This document shows, piece by piece, positions 33,601 through 45,969 of a stretch of 64,000 nucleotides of DNA; position 1 is the first letter of the stretch, and the number at the start of each line of letters is the position of its first letter. A model generated the notes under the pieces. The model did no database searches, was not told the DNA's origin, and was given only the letters and a program-made list of their open reading frames with translations. This DNA is from Amaranthus tricolor (Eukaryota > Streptophyta > Magnoliopsida > Caryophyllales > Amaranthaceae), in NCBI RefSeq assembly GCF_026212465.1, contig NC_080056.1, positions 5,824,517-5,888,516 of the forward strand, given 5' to 3'. The translations under genes were made by a program, and so were the position numbers.

Positions 33601-34773
33601 AAGAAAATAATAACTAGGTAAAAACGAATAAAAGAATGCTATGTAACAGGGTTAAGGCCAAAACACAAACTCCAATCTTTCACAATATTGCTAATCTCAT
33701 TCACTACTCACTAGTAAGTTTCTGATTTTGGATAGTTGCTATTGCAGAGTTAAGAGTATCATGGGACACTTAGACGGACGGAAGGAGTTCCCTCGGTTAT
33801 GCATAGGTTGGTTTTCTGCAAAACAGTTTTTCGTCCTGTAAAAGAGAAAGGCTCAATAATTAAGTTGCAACCTTTTTATTCAAAAGCTCATTGCTTGCAG
33901 GTATTGGGAATCCACCGGGAAATATGGATATGAAAGCTTTTCTTTTACAAAAGTTCAGTTCTACTGAACGAAAACAGGTAATCAATCTTTCAATTTTCTC
34001 GCATGCAGATTTGAGAACTCGAGTAAGTGTTTAAAAGCGTGAAACACTGTTTATATGCTCAAGTCTTTGCTTCCTTCAGCCAAACAGCTTCACAATCTCA
34101 CTGTGTTGTTTTAATTTGTTTATATGAAAGTATGAAACTACATTAAGGAGAGGAATCAATGTATAGAGCTCAAAAATTCTTAAATGAGATGGTCTCATGG
34201 TGAAGCGATCTCTATTGGCTAAACCATGTACATTTTCAATTTTAAAGTGATCATTTTTAATGTTAAAGTGATCAGTTTGAGAAATGGACTAATTATATGT
34301 CGTGATCCGTTAGAGAAATGGATTAATTATATGTGTCCGTATCATGATGAGACGGTCTCATACAAGACGAGTTGAGAGTTTGGGTTTAACCAACAAATTT
34401 CCATTACTGGTTTGTCCAAGTTGATCATGGGCACTTTGGCCCTTTTAGGTCCAGGACGTCAGGCTACGCCAAACCCGACAAAAACTTAGGTCAGACCAAC
34501 TGAATTCAGGCCAAAATTTCCGTAAAACCCTTTTCTTCAAAACTTGAAACGCTGCCTAAATGGATCATGCCATAGTTGGTTAGACGGATTACATTTCATT
34601 CCAAGTGTTAGTTTTTTGTTTTGTTTTGTTTTGAGTGTTGGTGGTTGAATGGACAGATCGATGCTGCTTTGGAACAAGGTGTCGAGGCTGTGAGGACCCT
34701 CGTGCTTAGCGGATTCAGTGACAGTGTTACGAGATTTAATCTTGGCCAGAAATACAAGTATCACAAAGTCTAA
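30690..34773 (+). pseudogene. PTH: Peptidyl-tRNA hydrolase copy B, 5'-deleted
   Basis: Exons 3-8 are intact in frame: 30839-30906, 32160-32210, 32305-32378, 33748-33806, 33901-33977 and 34657-34773. Of exon 2 only the last 22 nt remain (30690-30711). Exon 1 and the promoter are gone. Aligned to copy C, about 2.2 kb is missing between ATATATA near 30687 and TCAAAAGCC at 30690. The missing part codes for the GLGNPG motif and the catalytic His of TRHN, so no active enzyme can be made even if transcription starts elsewhere. Exons 3-8 are otherwise unchanged relative to copy C, which suggests a recent loss. Confidence 0.9.
31510..31812 (+). repeat. RTE-type LINE 3' fragment in PTH intron 3
   Basis: In the plus frame, with interruptions, it reads RWFGQVQRRSISEPVRNIDS, then GDLKTGIRRHK and YMKDLE. 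This is the conserved C-terminal part of plant RTE-like reverse-transcriptase ORFs. The tail ACTCCAATCTTTTGGAATTA then AGGCTCTGGCATTGTTGTT follows. The same fragment is at 59556-59858 in copy C. Confidence 0.7.
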
Positions 34774-35609
34774 TTAAAGAAGATGGTCAATATCTCCGAA
34801 TTATTTGCCGAATTATTTGCACAGCTGCCCAAGTCATAGTGACCAAGCCGTGAAGCAAACATAGATTTTGGTGCCTCGGCCAGTTCTCACAGGATATGTT
34901 CCTTGAATTTTACGTTGATCTTGGAAAAAGCTCGAATTATGTTGGTTTCAAATAACTATTGTCGAATAAACACATGAACGATGAAATATTCAGAGCATTT
35001 TATTTTAGCATGTTGGTTTGTCAATTACTGTTAATTGATACTTGACATAAAAAGAGCTAAAAATAGTAATGTAAAAAAAACATATAAAGAACATACAAAA
35101 TGACAAAATTTATGTCGGGTTGTGCCTAGCAGATTGTCCCTTCATGTCACTCGTAGTGCATTGTGACGAATCGTGCCAAATTACATAATTAACGTCTGCG
35201 ACACACTTATATGCCACATCTTTGTGCCTCGTGCCGTGGTAGTCATACCACCCACATTCTGAACCGGGCCGTGGCCAATTTTAGTCCCTAGTAGTTAATT
35301 CATGGTGCTTCACAATTTACAACTAATTATAAAGCCTTAACCAGTAGAGTTAACAAAACCTCATTTTACAATATGTCAATTTAACGAACAATGTCTTGAA
35401 GATCTTAGGAAGAAATGATAACAAGATTTGAGTACACATAAATCTAAAATCATGACATCAAAGGTGAAGTAATTTTGACACAAACATTACAGCGCATTCA
35501 AAAACAGAGCTTCACAATCGAACGAACATGATCAAGAAATTTAGTTTTTAAGGACATACTCATGGATACAGGAAAATCAGTTGTTACATCAAATGGAAAT
35601 AAAAACAGT
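34774..35609. other. Convergent spacer, PTH copy B to CWC15 copy B
   Basis: Near-identical to 2503-3338. No gene seen. Confidence 0.7.
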
Positions 35610-38600
35610 TTACTTCATGTACTTGTGTAGAAATTTCCTGTGGAAATCATTCCTGATGGTATCATTGATGAAGCGTTTAGCTGTTTTCGTCTCACCACGA
35701 GCTTGATTCTTGAATACAACATCATCATCCCACCTTCGTTTTACATTGAAATTGGTTGGACCGTTGATATTAAGTAAAGGGTTTCCCCTCATTAGTTCTG
35801 CTTCTTTGACTTTCAATTCTTCCTCTTGTTGCTGTCGTTCCTGCAAAGGGCGCAACAATGATGTAATCGAGTTTTCAACTCACCGTTATACAATGCATAA
35901 CATTCATAATCAGCATGAATGAAGAGCTCGTGAAAATCAAAATGTGAAAGCCCCCCAAGCTGCGAAATCAAAGAAAAACCAGTTTAAGAATGAACAGTCT
36001 CACCATTCGTAACTTCTCCTCGGCCCTTTCCTTCTTTATTTGTTCAAGCTCTGCCAGAAGAGCTTCTGTGTCATCCTCCTCATCATCGTCATCGTCCTCA
36101 TCACTGAAAAAGAAGGAAATATGGACTTTTAGAGCTGACATGAGAAATACACAGCAGGAAAATCTCTCAACAATTGATGAGGATTTTTGCGGATTGTCTA
36201 TCCCATAATCATGAGCACATACAAGAGAATTGAGAACTTGAAATGAATCCATATGATATCGAGTTTTCTTCTTATTGAAGGGCCCTGACTCTTAATGAGG
36301 AACTAAAACAACTACCTCATCCATAAGTTCAGTACATGATGCTCACCACATGATATGCATCAATGGCCGAAAGGAACAGAAAACCTCGGGAGGAGGGAGA
36401 AACAGGAAAAACAAAATCTAAACCTTAAGCTTTCGATTTTAGCGATAGCGTTTCCACATGAGCTGGCTACAATTTCACATCCAAAGACACTGGTTTCCTA
36501 AATGCGATAGACGCTCAGATTCACCACCTTAAACACTAAAGAAAATAAGATTCATAACTGCCAACATTAGTATTCAATCCGCTCTGCTTCAACCTGTACT
36601 CTGTATTAAGAGAAGGCGGAAATGATACAGAGCAATTCACGTCCAATTCACGTCTTGAGTTATCACAGCAGGAATCAGTAAGCATCATAAGTCCATAATA
36701 GAATCATACTCCTCCTATTCTTGTCCCATTTCGTGTTATGATAATATTCATATTCATCGATTAATCTTTCGTATTTTATTGTTAATCTTTAAGTTAAAAC
36801 ATAATCAAGTGAGATCTTATTTGATTCGTTTCAATGAAAGTTTTTTCAATATCAATTTTTTATAATTTTTAATTACACACAATTTAAGAAACCTATGATT
36901 TAATATTTGCGTTGACAAACCTACAAAAACCAAAAACAATAATAGTGAATAGGAAGGAGTATATATTTTTATCTTCATTTGGCATATGCAAAGAAATGAA
37001 TAAAAGTGGACATGAAAGAGCAAACGGGATCATAAGCCAGCTGGTGTAACAATTCAACACAGTTAAAAAGTTTAAGACGAGAGGTAGCAAAAATCAAGTT
37101 TGTCCAACAACCTTTCATCATCACTTTTTACATCAACATCAGAATCATCAGCATCCACACTTTTAGGAATAATGCGGTCTTCAGCTTCCCTCCTTGATCC
37201 TGCAAAAAATAATAAAAATTAAAAATAAATAAAAATAAGAAAATCGTATGCAACCAATAACTGAGGCATAATGTCGAAATTGTGAGTGGCATGCCGACAT
37301 CTACCTTCCAGAAGAAGATGGCTTCCCTTTCTACGATCTCTATCCTCTGCACAACAAAAAATTAACAACTTTAAAATATAACGATGGGGAGAAGCAACAA
37401 GACACAAAACAAAAGGCAAGCACACAAAAGTTTGTTATAAAATATTTGCTTACCACCATATGATTTGTCTTTGGAAGAAAAATGTCTTCGCTCACGCTGT
37501 TCAAGTTCATCACGAAGGTTCCTCTTCTGAAGCTCCTCCTGAGTGTCTTGTCCATCCTTTCTGTAAGAGATAGGACCATGAGAAGATTACGACAACAGTT
37601 TTTTAAATCACATAGTCTAGCAAAAAGAAAATATATATGGAAGCTCAAACTATTCATCACATTATAGCACATTGTATTGTGACACAGAGGTTGGCTGAAG
37701 TAATTGCTTCATCCTCTCACAAAATTTATTATTATTATTTGTCTATAGCTTTTATCACAACAAGGATGTTAAAGCCTTATTCCCAAGTATATGGGGTTGA
37801 CTAGTTGAACTAAAGCAAATCAACATACAAAATCAAAATTATACTTTTTTCGACCTTTTAGAACCCATGACTTCCTTGAAAAGAATTGACTCTTCATCTT
37901 CCCTAACTAATATTGTCTCAGTAATTTCCCTTCATTTTCTTCAAAAATCAGACTTACTCCCTCCTCTCATCTTCGTTTTCTATATCTCTATTTTCTTTCC
38001 CTTTGATTATTCAAGCTTCAACTGGGTTTATTGAGATGGGAAAGAAGACAACTTTTGACACTGCTTTAACGCCTTTCTTCTTCATTGCAAAACCGTGTTG
38101 TACCCATGTGCAATCCGGTATACCCAGCGCATATTTGGCACCAATAACGGCCGTACCGAACACCGATGAGCCGACAAATATGGAGAGTCCGAGTAACATA
38201 GCTTTTGCCCAATTACTTAATTATTGTATTAGTTTAGTCCAATTGATAAACACAACATTATTTTAGCCCAATTACTTGTTTATTTTTTCTAGATTAAAGA
38301 TGCCACCCAACCACAATAAAAACATCAAGTCTTGTATGAAATCGTCTTACCATGAGACGAACCTATATAATCAACTTATATCTATGATTTATCACTTAAT
38401 AATTGTAAGTGATCACTTTAAGATTATAAGTGATCACTTTAAGAAACCACTTTAAGGTTATAATTGGTCATTTTAAGATTGCAATTTGCAAGTGACCTTT
38501 AACGGAACAAGTAATCACTTTAAGACTATAAATGTACATTGGACCAACCCAAAAGAGACGTTCTCAAACCCTTTATCATGCCTAATAAATAATATTGTTT

Positions 38601-39594
38601 AATACAAAAATTTCATAATCTTACGCATATAATTTTTCTTAAACTACTCCCAAAGGCCGATAAGACAAAATATATCAATAATGTAAAACTCTTCCTAACT
38701 ATATGGTTACTATTGCAAAAGGCTAGCACATGGTTGGATAGTTTGGTACAATTTTTCCAAAATCCAGATAACAATCACTTGGTCTAAGAGTCGTGTCATT
38801 GACATAAAGGGGGCAAAATAGAAAATTGAGCGGTTGTTTCTCTATTTGTGTTTCATTATAGCAGACGGAAGTTCAATGACATAACTAATGAGTTTTACAC
38901 TAATGTTGCATGTACCTCTACAAGGTTTTTATTTTTTTTTCAAATCTTACCAAGTTGAAGGTTTCAATTTTTCAAGATGAAAGGAAAATAGTTTCCTTCC
39001 AATTCTTTCCCTCCATCTTATTATTAACTTGATCAAAATTTCAACAAAACCATGGTTGATAAACCCATTTTCATTTCCATCCTAATTACTATTACTTCTA
39101 TCCTAGGTCCGAATCCCTACAACACTTCCTTTCCTTTCCCTAAGCTCTCTTTCATTCCAACCCTTCCTTTTCACTAACTATATTGTAAGCCAAACAAACT
39201 ATAAGCGTCCAAATGTTTCGACAAACGCAAGGCAAGATCAAAAAAGACTATGATGCAACAAAAAAAAAAAAAAAAATCACTTGCAATCCCCGCTTTTCCC
39301 GTTACAATTCCCTGACATTGAGTTCACAAAAATAACAAATTCAACACCAAGGAATTTTTGTTGCACTTAAATTTCAAGCAAAAGCAACAAAAAACCCATC
39401 ACTTTTAGCAAATATCTACTTCATTAATTTATCACTTTCTAAATATCAGTTGTACACTAGTACCTGGGTTTTAAATTAGTATGCGCTGCAAGATCCCTTG
39501 AAGAATACTTTTGAGATGGGCCAAAAATTCTTGTACCACCTTGCTCATTTCCACCCTTCGCAGGTGCCCAAGTAGGTCTTGCTGCAGTGGTCAT
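35610..39594 (-). CDS. CWC15: Spliceosome-associated protein CWC15 homologue, copy B
   Basis: The six exons 39464-39594, 37454-37560, 37305-37346, 37112-37199, 36004-36103 and 35610-35840 have the same lengths and phases as in copy A and encode the same 232-aa protein as far as I can see. The conserved start TTAARPTWAPAKGG, the acidic run and the tail FHRKFLHKYMK are all present. Intron 1 differs by small indels: a shorter poly(A), and an extra GAGACGAACCTATATAATCA inside the AAGTGATCACTT repeat. Both copies could be functional, giving a doubled dose of a core splicing factor. The upstream direct repeats, the LTR-like block and the C/T-rich leader are arranged as in unit A. Confidence 0.93.
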
Positions 39595-39949
39595 TTTTTC
39601 TCACTACTCACCTAATATCTATAAATCAAGACTGAAAAAGAAAAAGAAAGTACACAACCTTATTAGTTATTACCAACTAACTAAACGATGATAAAAACAC
39701 AACGAAAATATAAACCATAGAGAACTAATTCGGAATCAAGACAACAAAATCATCCAGATTAGAAAACTAAAGACAATAAAAAGTAATCGATATAAACAAA
39801 TGAAAACAAATAAGGAAACAAAAGTGCTAAAAAACCCTAATTACAAATTACCCTGTTTATCAAACTAAAACTCATTAAGAAAGCAATGAATATTTGTAAA
39901 TTAACTTCATATAAAAGGTTGGTTGATGTTGCTGGATTACAATTTTAGA

Positions 39950-42900
39950 TTAATATTTTAGTCTTAGATATTCTAATGTACAGCAAAACAAATTAGGTTA
40001 TTGAACTATAGGAAGATAATTAGAATAAAGGTCCTCTTCTTACATGGTCTTTCATAAGAAAATAGGATCAAAATACTTGCATCTATAAATTTGCACAAAA
40101 CAATAGAAATTTTCTTTACACTCCAATCACTTCCACCAACCCCTTTTCAATCTTCGTCATCTCAAAGATTACAAGTATAATTGTAACACCCCTGAATTTC
40201 CAACCCCTTAACAAAGCCAAAAATCGTGAAGGAAGGGAGGAAATTCGGGTGTAACATAAAAAGAAAAGGAAAAATAATTAAAATAAGCGCTAAAGATTAA
40301 TTAAAAAGGTGAGTGAGTGGAAATTTCGGCAACATCTCAGTTGAAAACTGAGTATGTGACAAGGATACATAACTGAATAACATAACTAAACTAATCTAAA
40401 GCCTTTAATGCCTTTCAAAAATATATCACGACGGAATGAATCATCGTCGGCTCCCCAAATCATCAACTCTAACGAGGATCGTGGTTCCAGTGTTAACACA
40501 TCGGTTTGACGGATACTAAAAGGGTATTCTCACAACTATACATCCAAAAACTACGCAGCGGAACTATGGATCATACAAGGAGTCACTTAGCTCCATACGA
40601 AAGAATTATACAATCCCAAAAAGAAAACTTTACGGGTAATGTAAAAGCTACAAGCAATAGACAACTTGTACATTATTGCTACGATCGTACTCCACTCTTT
40701 CCCCCAATGCAAAGCAAAAAAAGCTCATATACCTGTCATGTCAAGCTATGATCCTCCTACTGCTCAACATAATGACCATAGTAAGATGTGTCATAGCAGG
40801 AGCATCATAGGAAGTCATGAATAACAACAACAAACACATACACGTCCGTAATTAATAAACTTATAACAATTAAAATCATTAAACAAGACTATAGACAACG
40901 ATATAGCATAGTAATAACAAATCTACTCATCTGTCTAAACATCTCTATTTACTCATGATTTCTCTTTCAAGCTACTAATCCCTCGAAGTATATTCAAAGG
41001 TAGTAGATCTTTTTTCTATTCATGGCATAGTGACACGGCCAAGGGCGTTATCGAGCATCCGGCGCCCATGGAAAAGTATGAGCTCATGCCCCCTCCAACT
41101 GATCCTCTCGAGTCCTACCTTCAGGAAAAAACTAACACACTGGGGTACTAAATTAGTGAAGAGGCCACCATATTGGGGTTTGCAAGGCCTGCATGGTAAC
41201 ACCTCGGTCAAGAGGCGGTATCGGCCATCCGGCGCTCAGTGACAAAAGCATGCTCATACCCCCTTACGGTGATCCCGTCGGATCTCACCTAGGGGATTAT
41301 TAAATCAATCGGACGTAATCCAGTTGGGTCACGCCAACTAATCATAATCACGACTCAATAAGTAGGAAATCACTTCAATACCACACACAACCATGATGCG
41401 TTCTCTACTATATTGAAATCTGTTCTCATAGTCTCTTAATGCTTCCATTCTACTTGCCTATATCACTATTATGACTATACGCTAGCATAGTTTACTTTCT
41501 GGCGCTCTATAATTCTAATACGATGTATATAATCATGAAATATTGATAATACTTTGTATCGATAAACATGATAATAAAATACTGCATGTACGTACCTGCA
41601 AGCGTCACTGCACGGCCAAAAGTTACAAAAATCATCCAACTAAGGTTCTACCTTCCTCTTATGAAGTGGGCACCTATATAAGTTATGAGTAAAACTAATA
41701 AGTCCACTTATCTACTTTGTCATACCAACTAAATGTCAACTAATCACTATCATCTATATAAGATAAATTTCCAATTACTTTAGCATACACAAATCTCATT
41801 CACTACAAGTCGCAATCACGAGCTCAACAATAGCATAAGTCTTTCCATCAATTTAAGAGAAAGAGGATCGTGTGAATCGTTCCTTTACATCAAACAAATT
41901 TGAGTTATATCAATCCACGTTACTTCAAGATAACGTAGCAATTAACACTTAAATCTTACAATGTTAACGTAGTGCTAATATGACGACAAGGACGAGTCTT
42001 AAGGTTATCACGTCGCAATATCATTTATTATATTCTCCAAGGTTAGAAAGAACTAAAATCAAGACATCATAACAAGTAACTTTAATAATTCTCAACAAGT
42101 TGACACTGTGTTCATAGCCTTACTAATATTATTTATTTAAACTTCAATAGCTTAACAAGAGTACTTGTAATCAACATTAATAATTTCTTTTACTACAACA
42201 AGGCCAATTAAGATTACCATGGCTAACAAAACTCCCACGCTCAACACAATTAATGTTACTCATGTACTAAGACACCATCAAAATAGCACAAAACCATTAT
42301 TTTCATTCATACTTCAAACTCTAAGTCATAAATATGTTAAATTCATCAAACACACTCTTACCAACAAAAAGATTCAATGAAAATAATACAAAGTTCAACA
42401 CTTTTCATTCAAATCATCAATCAAATTCTAACCCATAACAAGATTCAATGACAATCATAAAAATTAACACCAAACTCATAAACTTAGTAAAATTCTAATT
42501 AGATACTAGGAAGATTACTTAAAGTAAACTTGAGAGGCTTACTATGGGGCAATTAGAAAAAGAGTGACGACTAGGTGGTTGTTGTGGTGGTGTGGAGCAC
42601 AAAATGGTGGAGGAAAGCTGCGTGGTGGTGCTATACTTGGCGTTACAGCAGCCTGCTGCTGTTGGGGGACAAAAAGGCAGCCGTGGCCCATGGCTGCTGC
42701 TAGGGGGAGGAAATCGGGCTGCTGCTGCTGGTTGCCATGACTGTGCGTGAAGGAGGGAGAAGGGAAGGCGTGTCTGGCTGCTGCAGGGGAAGGGAAACGT
42801 GGCCTGCTGGTGGTGCTGGTGGTCATGGAGGAGGCGGCAGCTGGTGGTTTGTGAGCCTTGAGGGAGAGGGGATTGAGAGAAGAGGAGAGGGAAGAGAAGG

Positions 42901-43745
42901 GATGGGAGTGATGGGAAGATTTAGGGTTTCATGGCTTTTTAGTCTTAGATATTCTAATGTACAGTAAATTAATTAGGTTATTGAACTATAGGAAGATAAT
43001 TAGAATAAGGGACCTCTTCTTACATGGTCTTTTATAAGAAAATAGGATCAAAATACCTGTATTTATAAATTTGCATAAAACAATAGAAATTTTGTTTACA
43101 CTCCAATTACTTCCAACATATCCAAACATTCCCCTCTCAAACCCTAACTCTAAACATCTTCTACTCAATTAGGAGATACATATGCATGCTCTTATCAAAA
43201 ATGTCATCCAGATCAAAGTATTACAATTTACAATCAAAACCCTGAATATTCTAGTTGCAACAAGTTATCAGAAAATTAAAATTAAAAATTCATGTATATA
43301 TTCTCCATACCTTAATTAAACAAAATTAATAAAAATGCTATAAAAAAGTGCATAGATGTCATGTAAAACGACTATAAAAACCTCAAATTTTCACAAATGA
43401 ACAAAACTCAAGAATTACCCAAAAAAAAATAAACAGTATAATTCGACGATTAAAGCAATGAAAATGAACTTATAGTGATGAATAGGTGTAGTACAACATA
43501 GATAGATAGATAAAATCAAATCGAGATAGTGATGAGTAGGTTTTACCTTGTTACGAGCCATTTTTGGGAACGATAACGGGGAGGGAAGAGAGATTTTTGG
43601 TGGGGAGAAAGAGGGGCTGCCTTGCTGTGGTGGCTGCTCACGGTAGAGGGAAAAAGGCAGGCGGCCTGGTGGTGGTGGTGTTCGTGGTCGAGTGAGGGAG
43701 AAAGGAGAGAAGAAAAGAAGGAAGGTGAATCACGGGTTAGGAAAG
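39950..43745. repeat. Unit B counterpart of the repeat-rich region upstream of CWC15
   Basis: It contains, in order: the left 185-bp direct repeat (about 39950-40135), the LTR-like block (40182-42935), the right direct repeat (about 42935-43110), the dispersed block (43167-43467) and the C/T-rich leader with the possible MARNK exon (near 43546-43720). It is collinear with 7637-11460 apart from small indels. No gene recognised. Confidence 0.65.
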
Positions 43746-44713
43746 GGTTTTATTTTTTATATTTTTTTTTTTCTAGTTTAATTTTCTTAGAACGCCCGAC
43801 TAAGAAAAACTTACATTTGTTTTGTTTATACATTTTAATAAAATAACAATTTTAATTCGAACTTTTTTGGTTTAGAAATTGTAATTGTATTTTTAATATA
43901 TGTTAATATTTAAATTCGCATATGAAAAGATTTTACTAAAACTACTTCTAAATTAATTTAATATAATAAAAAGATCCCAAAAGTTATTACTTAAATGTAT
44001 ACATATTGATTTAATTAAATGTATACAGATTACGTTTCTGCATCATTCAACATTAGTGATAGCCATTGAAACCTATACATTGAAGGTTTCAATTTTTCAA
44101 GATAAAAGGAAAATAGTTTCCTTCCAATACTTTCCCTCCATCTTATTATTAACTTGATCAAAATTTCTACAAAACCATGGTTGATAAACCCATTTTCATT
44201 TCGAAATTTTGAAAAAAATAAGATCATTTAACAACTTTATTCCAAAAGTAAGCTTCGTGAAAACTTTATTCCCAAAATAAGCGTCTGTACATACAGACGC
44301 TGTTACTAACAGCGAAAATTAAAAAAAAAATAGAAAAGCATTGGGTCGTTGTTAGTAACAGCGACTTAAGGAGTTGACTGGTCAACTCAAGTCAACTCCT
44401 TAAATCGCTGTTACTAACAACGACTTATACTCAAATTTATTTTTTTTTTACTTTCATGTACCAATTAAACTAGCCGTTGTTAATTTGAAAAATAGCCGTT
44501 ACGAACTTAAAAATAGCCGTTGTAATTATGTTCTATAAATAACTCCATCATTTCCTTACTTCAATTTACCCAATCTACATCATTCTTGTACTAGTGAATC
44601 AATTTTTAAAGGTAACATAAGGTATTATGTTAATCTTATTCTCAATTTATAAATGTTAATGTTATTTTTTAATGTTTAATTACTTACGTTACTATATTAT
44701 ATGTGTTCCGTAG
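43746..44713. other. Empty target sites and palindrome cluster, unit B
   Basis: The stretch spans the sites that hold the foldback element and the Harbinger element in unit A; both are vacant here. The Harbinger site is a clean single TAA at 44016-44018. The dispersed repeat at 44080-44205 and the shortened GTTA-C/G-TAAC palindrome cluster (about 44295-44430) follow. Confidence 0.75.
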
Positions 44714-45031
44714 ATGTCAAAGGAACATTGTATTGAAGAGCTTTGTGATTGTGGTTATGAAGTTGAGATTAATACAGATTGGAGCGACTTCGATCTTGGG
44801 CGTGATTTTGTTACTTGTCCTTTCTACTTGGTTGAAGGATTAGGATGCAGATACTTTAGATGGATTGATCCGAAGGGTACCAAATGACAGAGACACCTAA
44901 AATTACGACTTGAAAAAGAAAAACAAGAGCTTAAAGATGAGGTTCTTAATCTCAAGAGACAAATAGATGATATGACACATAGGAAAGAAGATACTGAAAG
45001 GATTATGAGAAAGTTTAAGAAGCAATCTTAG
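44714..45031 (+). pseudogene. GRF-type zinc-finger-like gene, copy B, one nonsense mutation
   Basis: Same 318-nt length and acceptor context as copy A, but TGG (Trp in WQRHL) has become TGA at 44885-44887. This cuts the protein just after the zinc-binding half and removes the coiled coil. Several missense changes also occur (for example Lys to Glu and Ile to Val). Shortly after the stop codon, near 45080, the sequence jumps to the equivalent of 21335 in unit A. Confidence 0.75.
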
Positions 45032-45089
45032 TTAGCATCGGTGGTTTAACTTAACGAATGAACTATGTAATTTGATATGTGGTTTAAGT

Positions 45090-45969
45090 GTTTATTTTAT
45101 TATTATTCTTTTTTTCTTTTTATGATGATTTACAAATCACTGTGATTGATTAAGAATTTTCGGTTAATGAGTGGGCATCAAGATTAAGGTGTTCTGAATC
45201 TTGATCTAAAGGTAAAGAATTGTGTCCATAATTTTTAGTGGTTTTATTTTATATGTAGAAAAAATTTAATAATGACGATGTTTTCACTTGTCATCTTAAA
45301 ATGTTGAGATTGCTGACAATTGTATAAAAGTACCATTATAACCCATAATTTGACCCACCTTTTATAGTATTTTCGGGTTTGTAGATTTTCATATTACATC
45401 AAAAATTCTAGATTATAACCCCTAATTTCTAGGTTTCAAATTAAATTTGATAAGTTCAATCATAACAGCCAAATAGCAACAATAATGTCAATCCTTAATC
45501 CCAGCATATAGCAATTTTAACTTGTACAAGGTAAAACAATATTTTTACGCCTAATTATTTATGGTAGTAGGCATTGTTCTTGGATATGATGTGTCTCACA
45601 TATGAGCATGATCTCACATCGTTAAAACAGTATGTTATGGACTTGCATATAATGTTTGGTGAGTAATCCTCCTACTACCATATGATTTTTTGTAAATAGC
45701 GAACCGGCTGAACCCTATTAAATATGTATGCAAGTCAATGCTCATTACCCGTGGATTTATGACTCCAAGCCCACGAGTGCCCTGTGAATATGTCCACATA
45801 AATAGATCCATGAGGTGATTATGTGACAAATTGTCACAGCATAACAACATTTCCTTTTTCTAACCTACACAAAACATGTGGATATATTACTTAGTACATT
45901 AGAAGTTGAAATTAAAAGGCTACATCAAAATCACATGTATACATAAAAACATACATAAGTTACGAGAAT
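45090..45969. other. Spacer 3' of kinase copy B
   Basis: Collinear with 21335-22197, with short indels. No gene seen. Confidence 0.5.
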
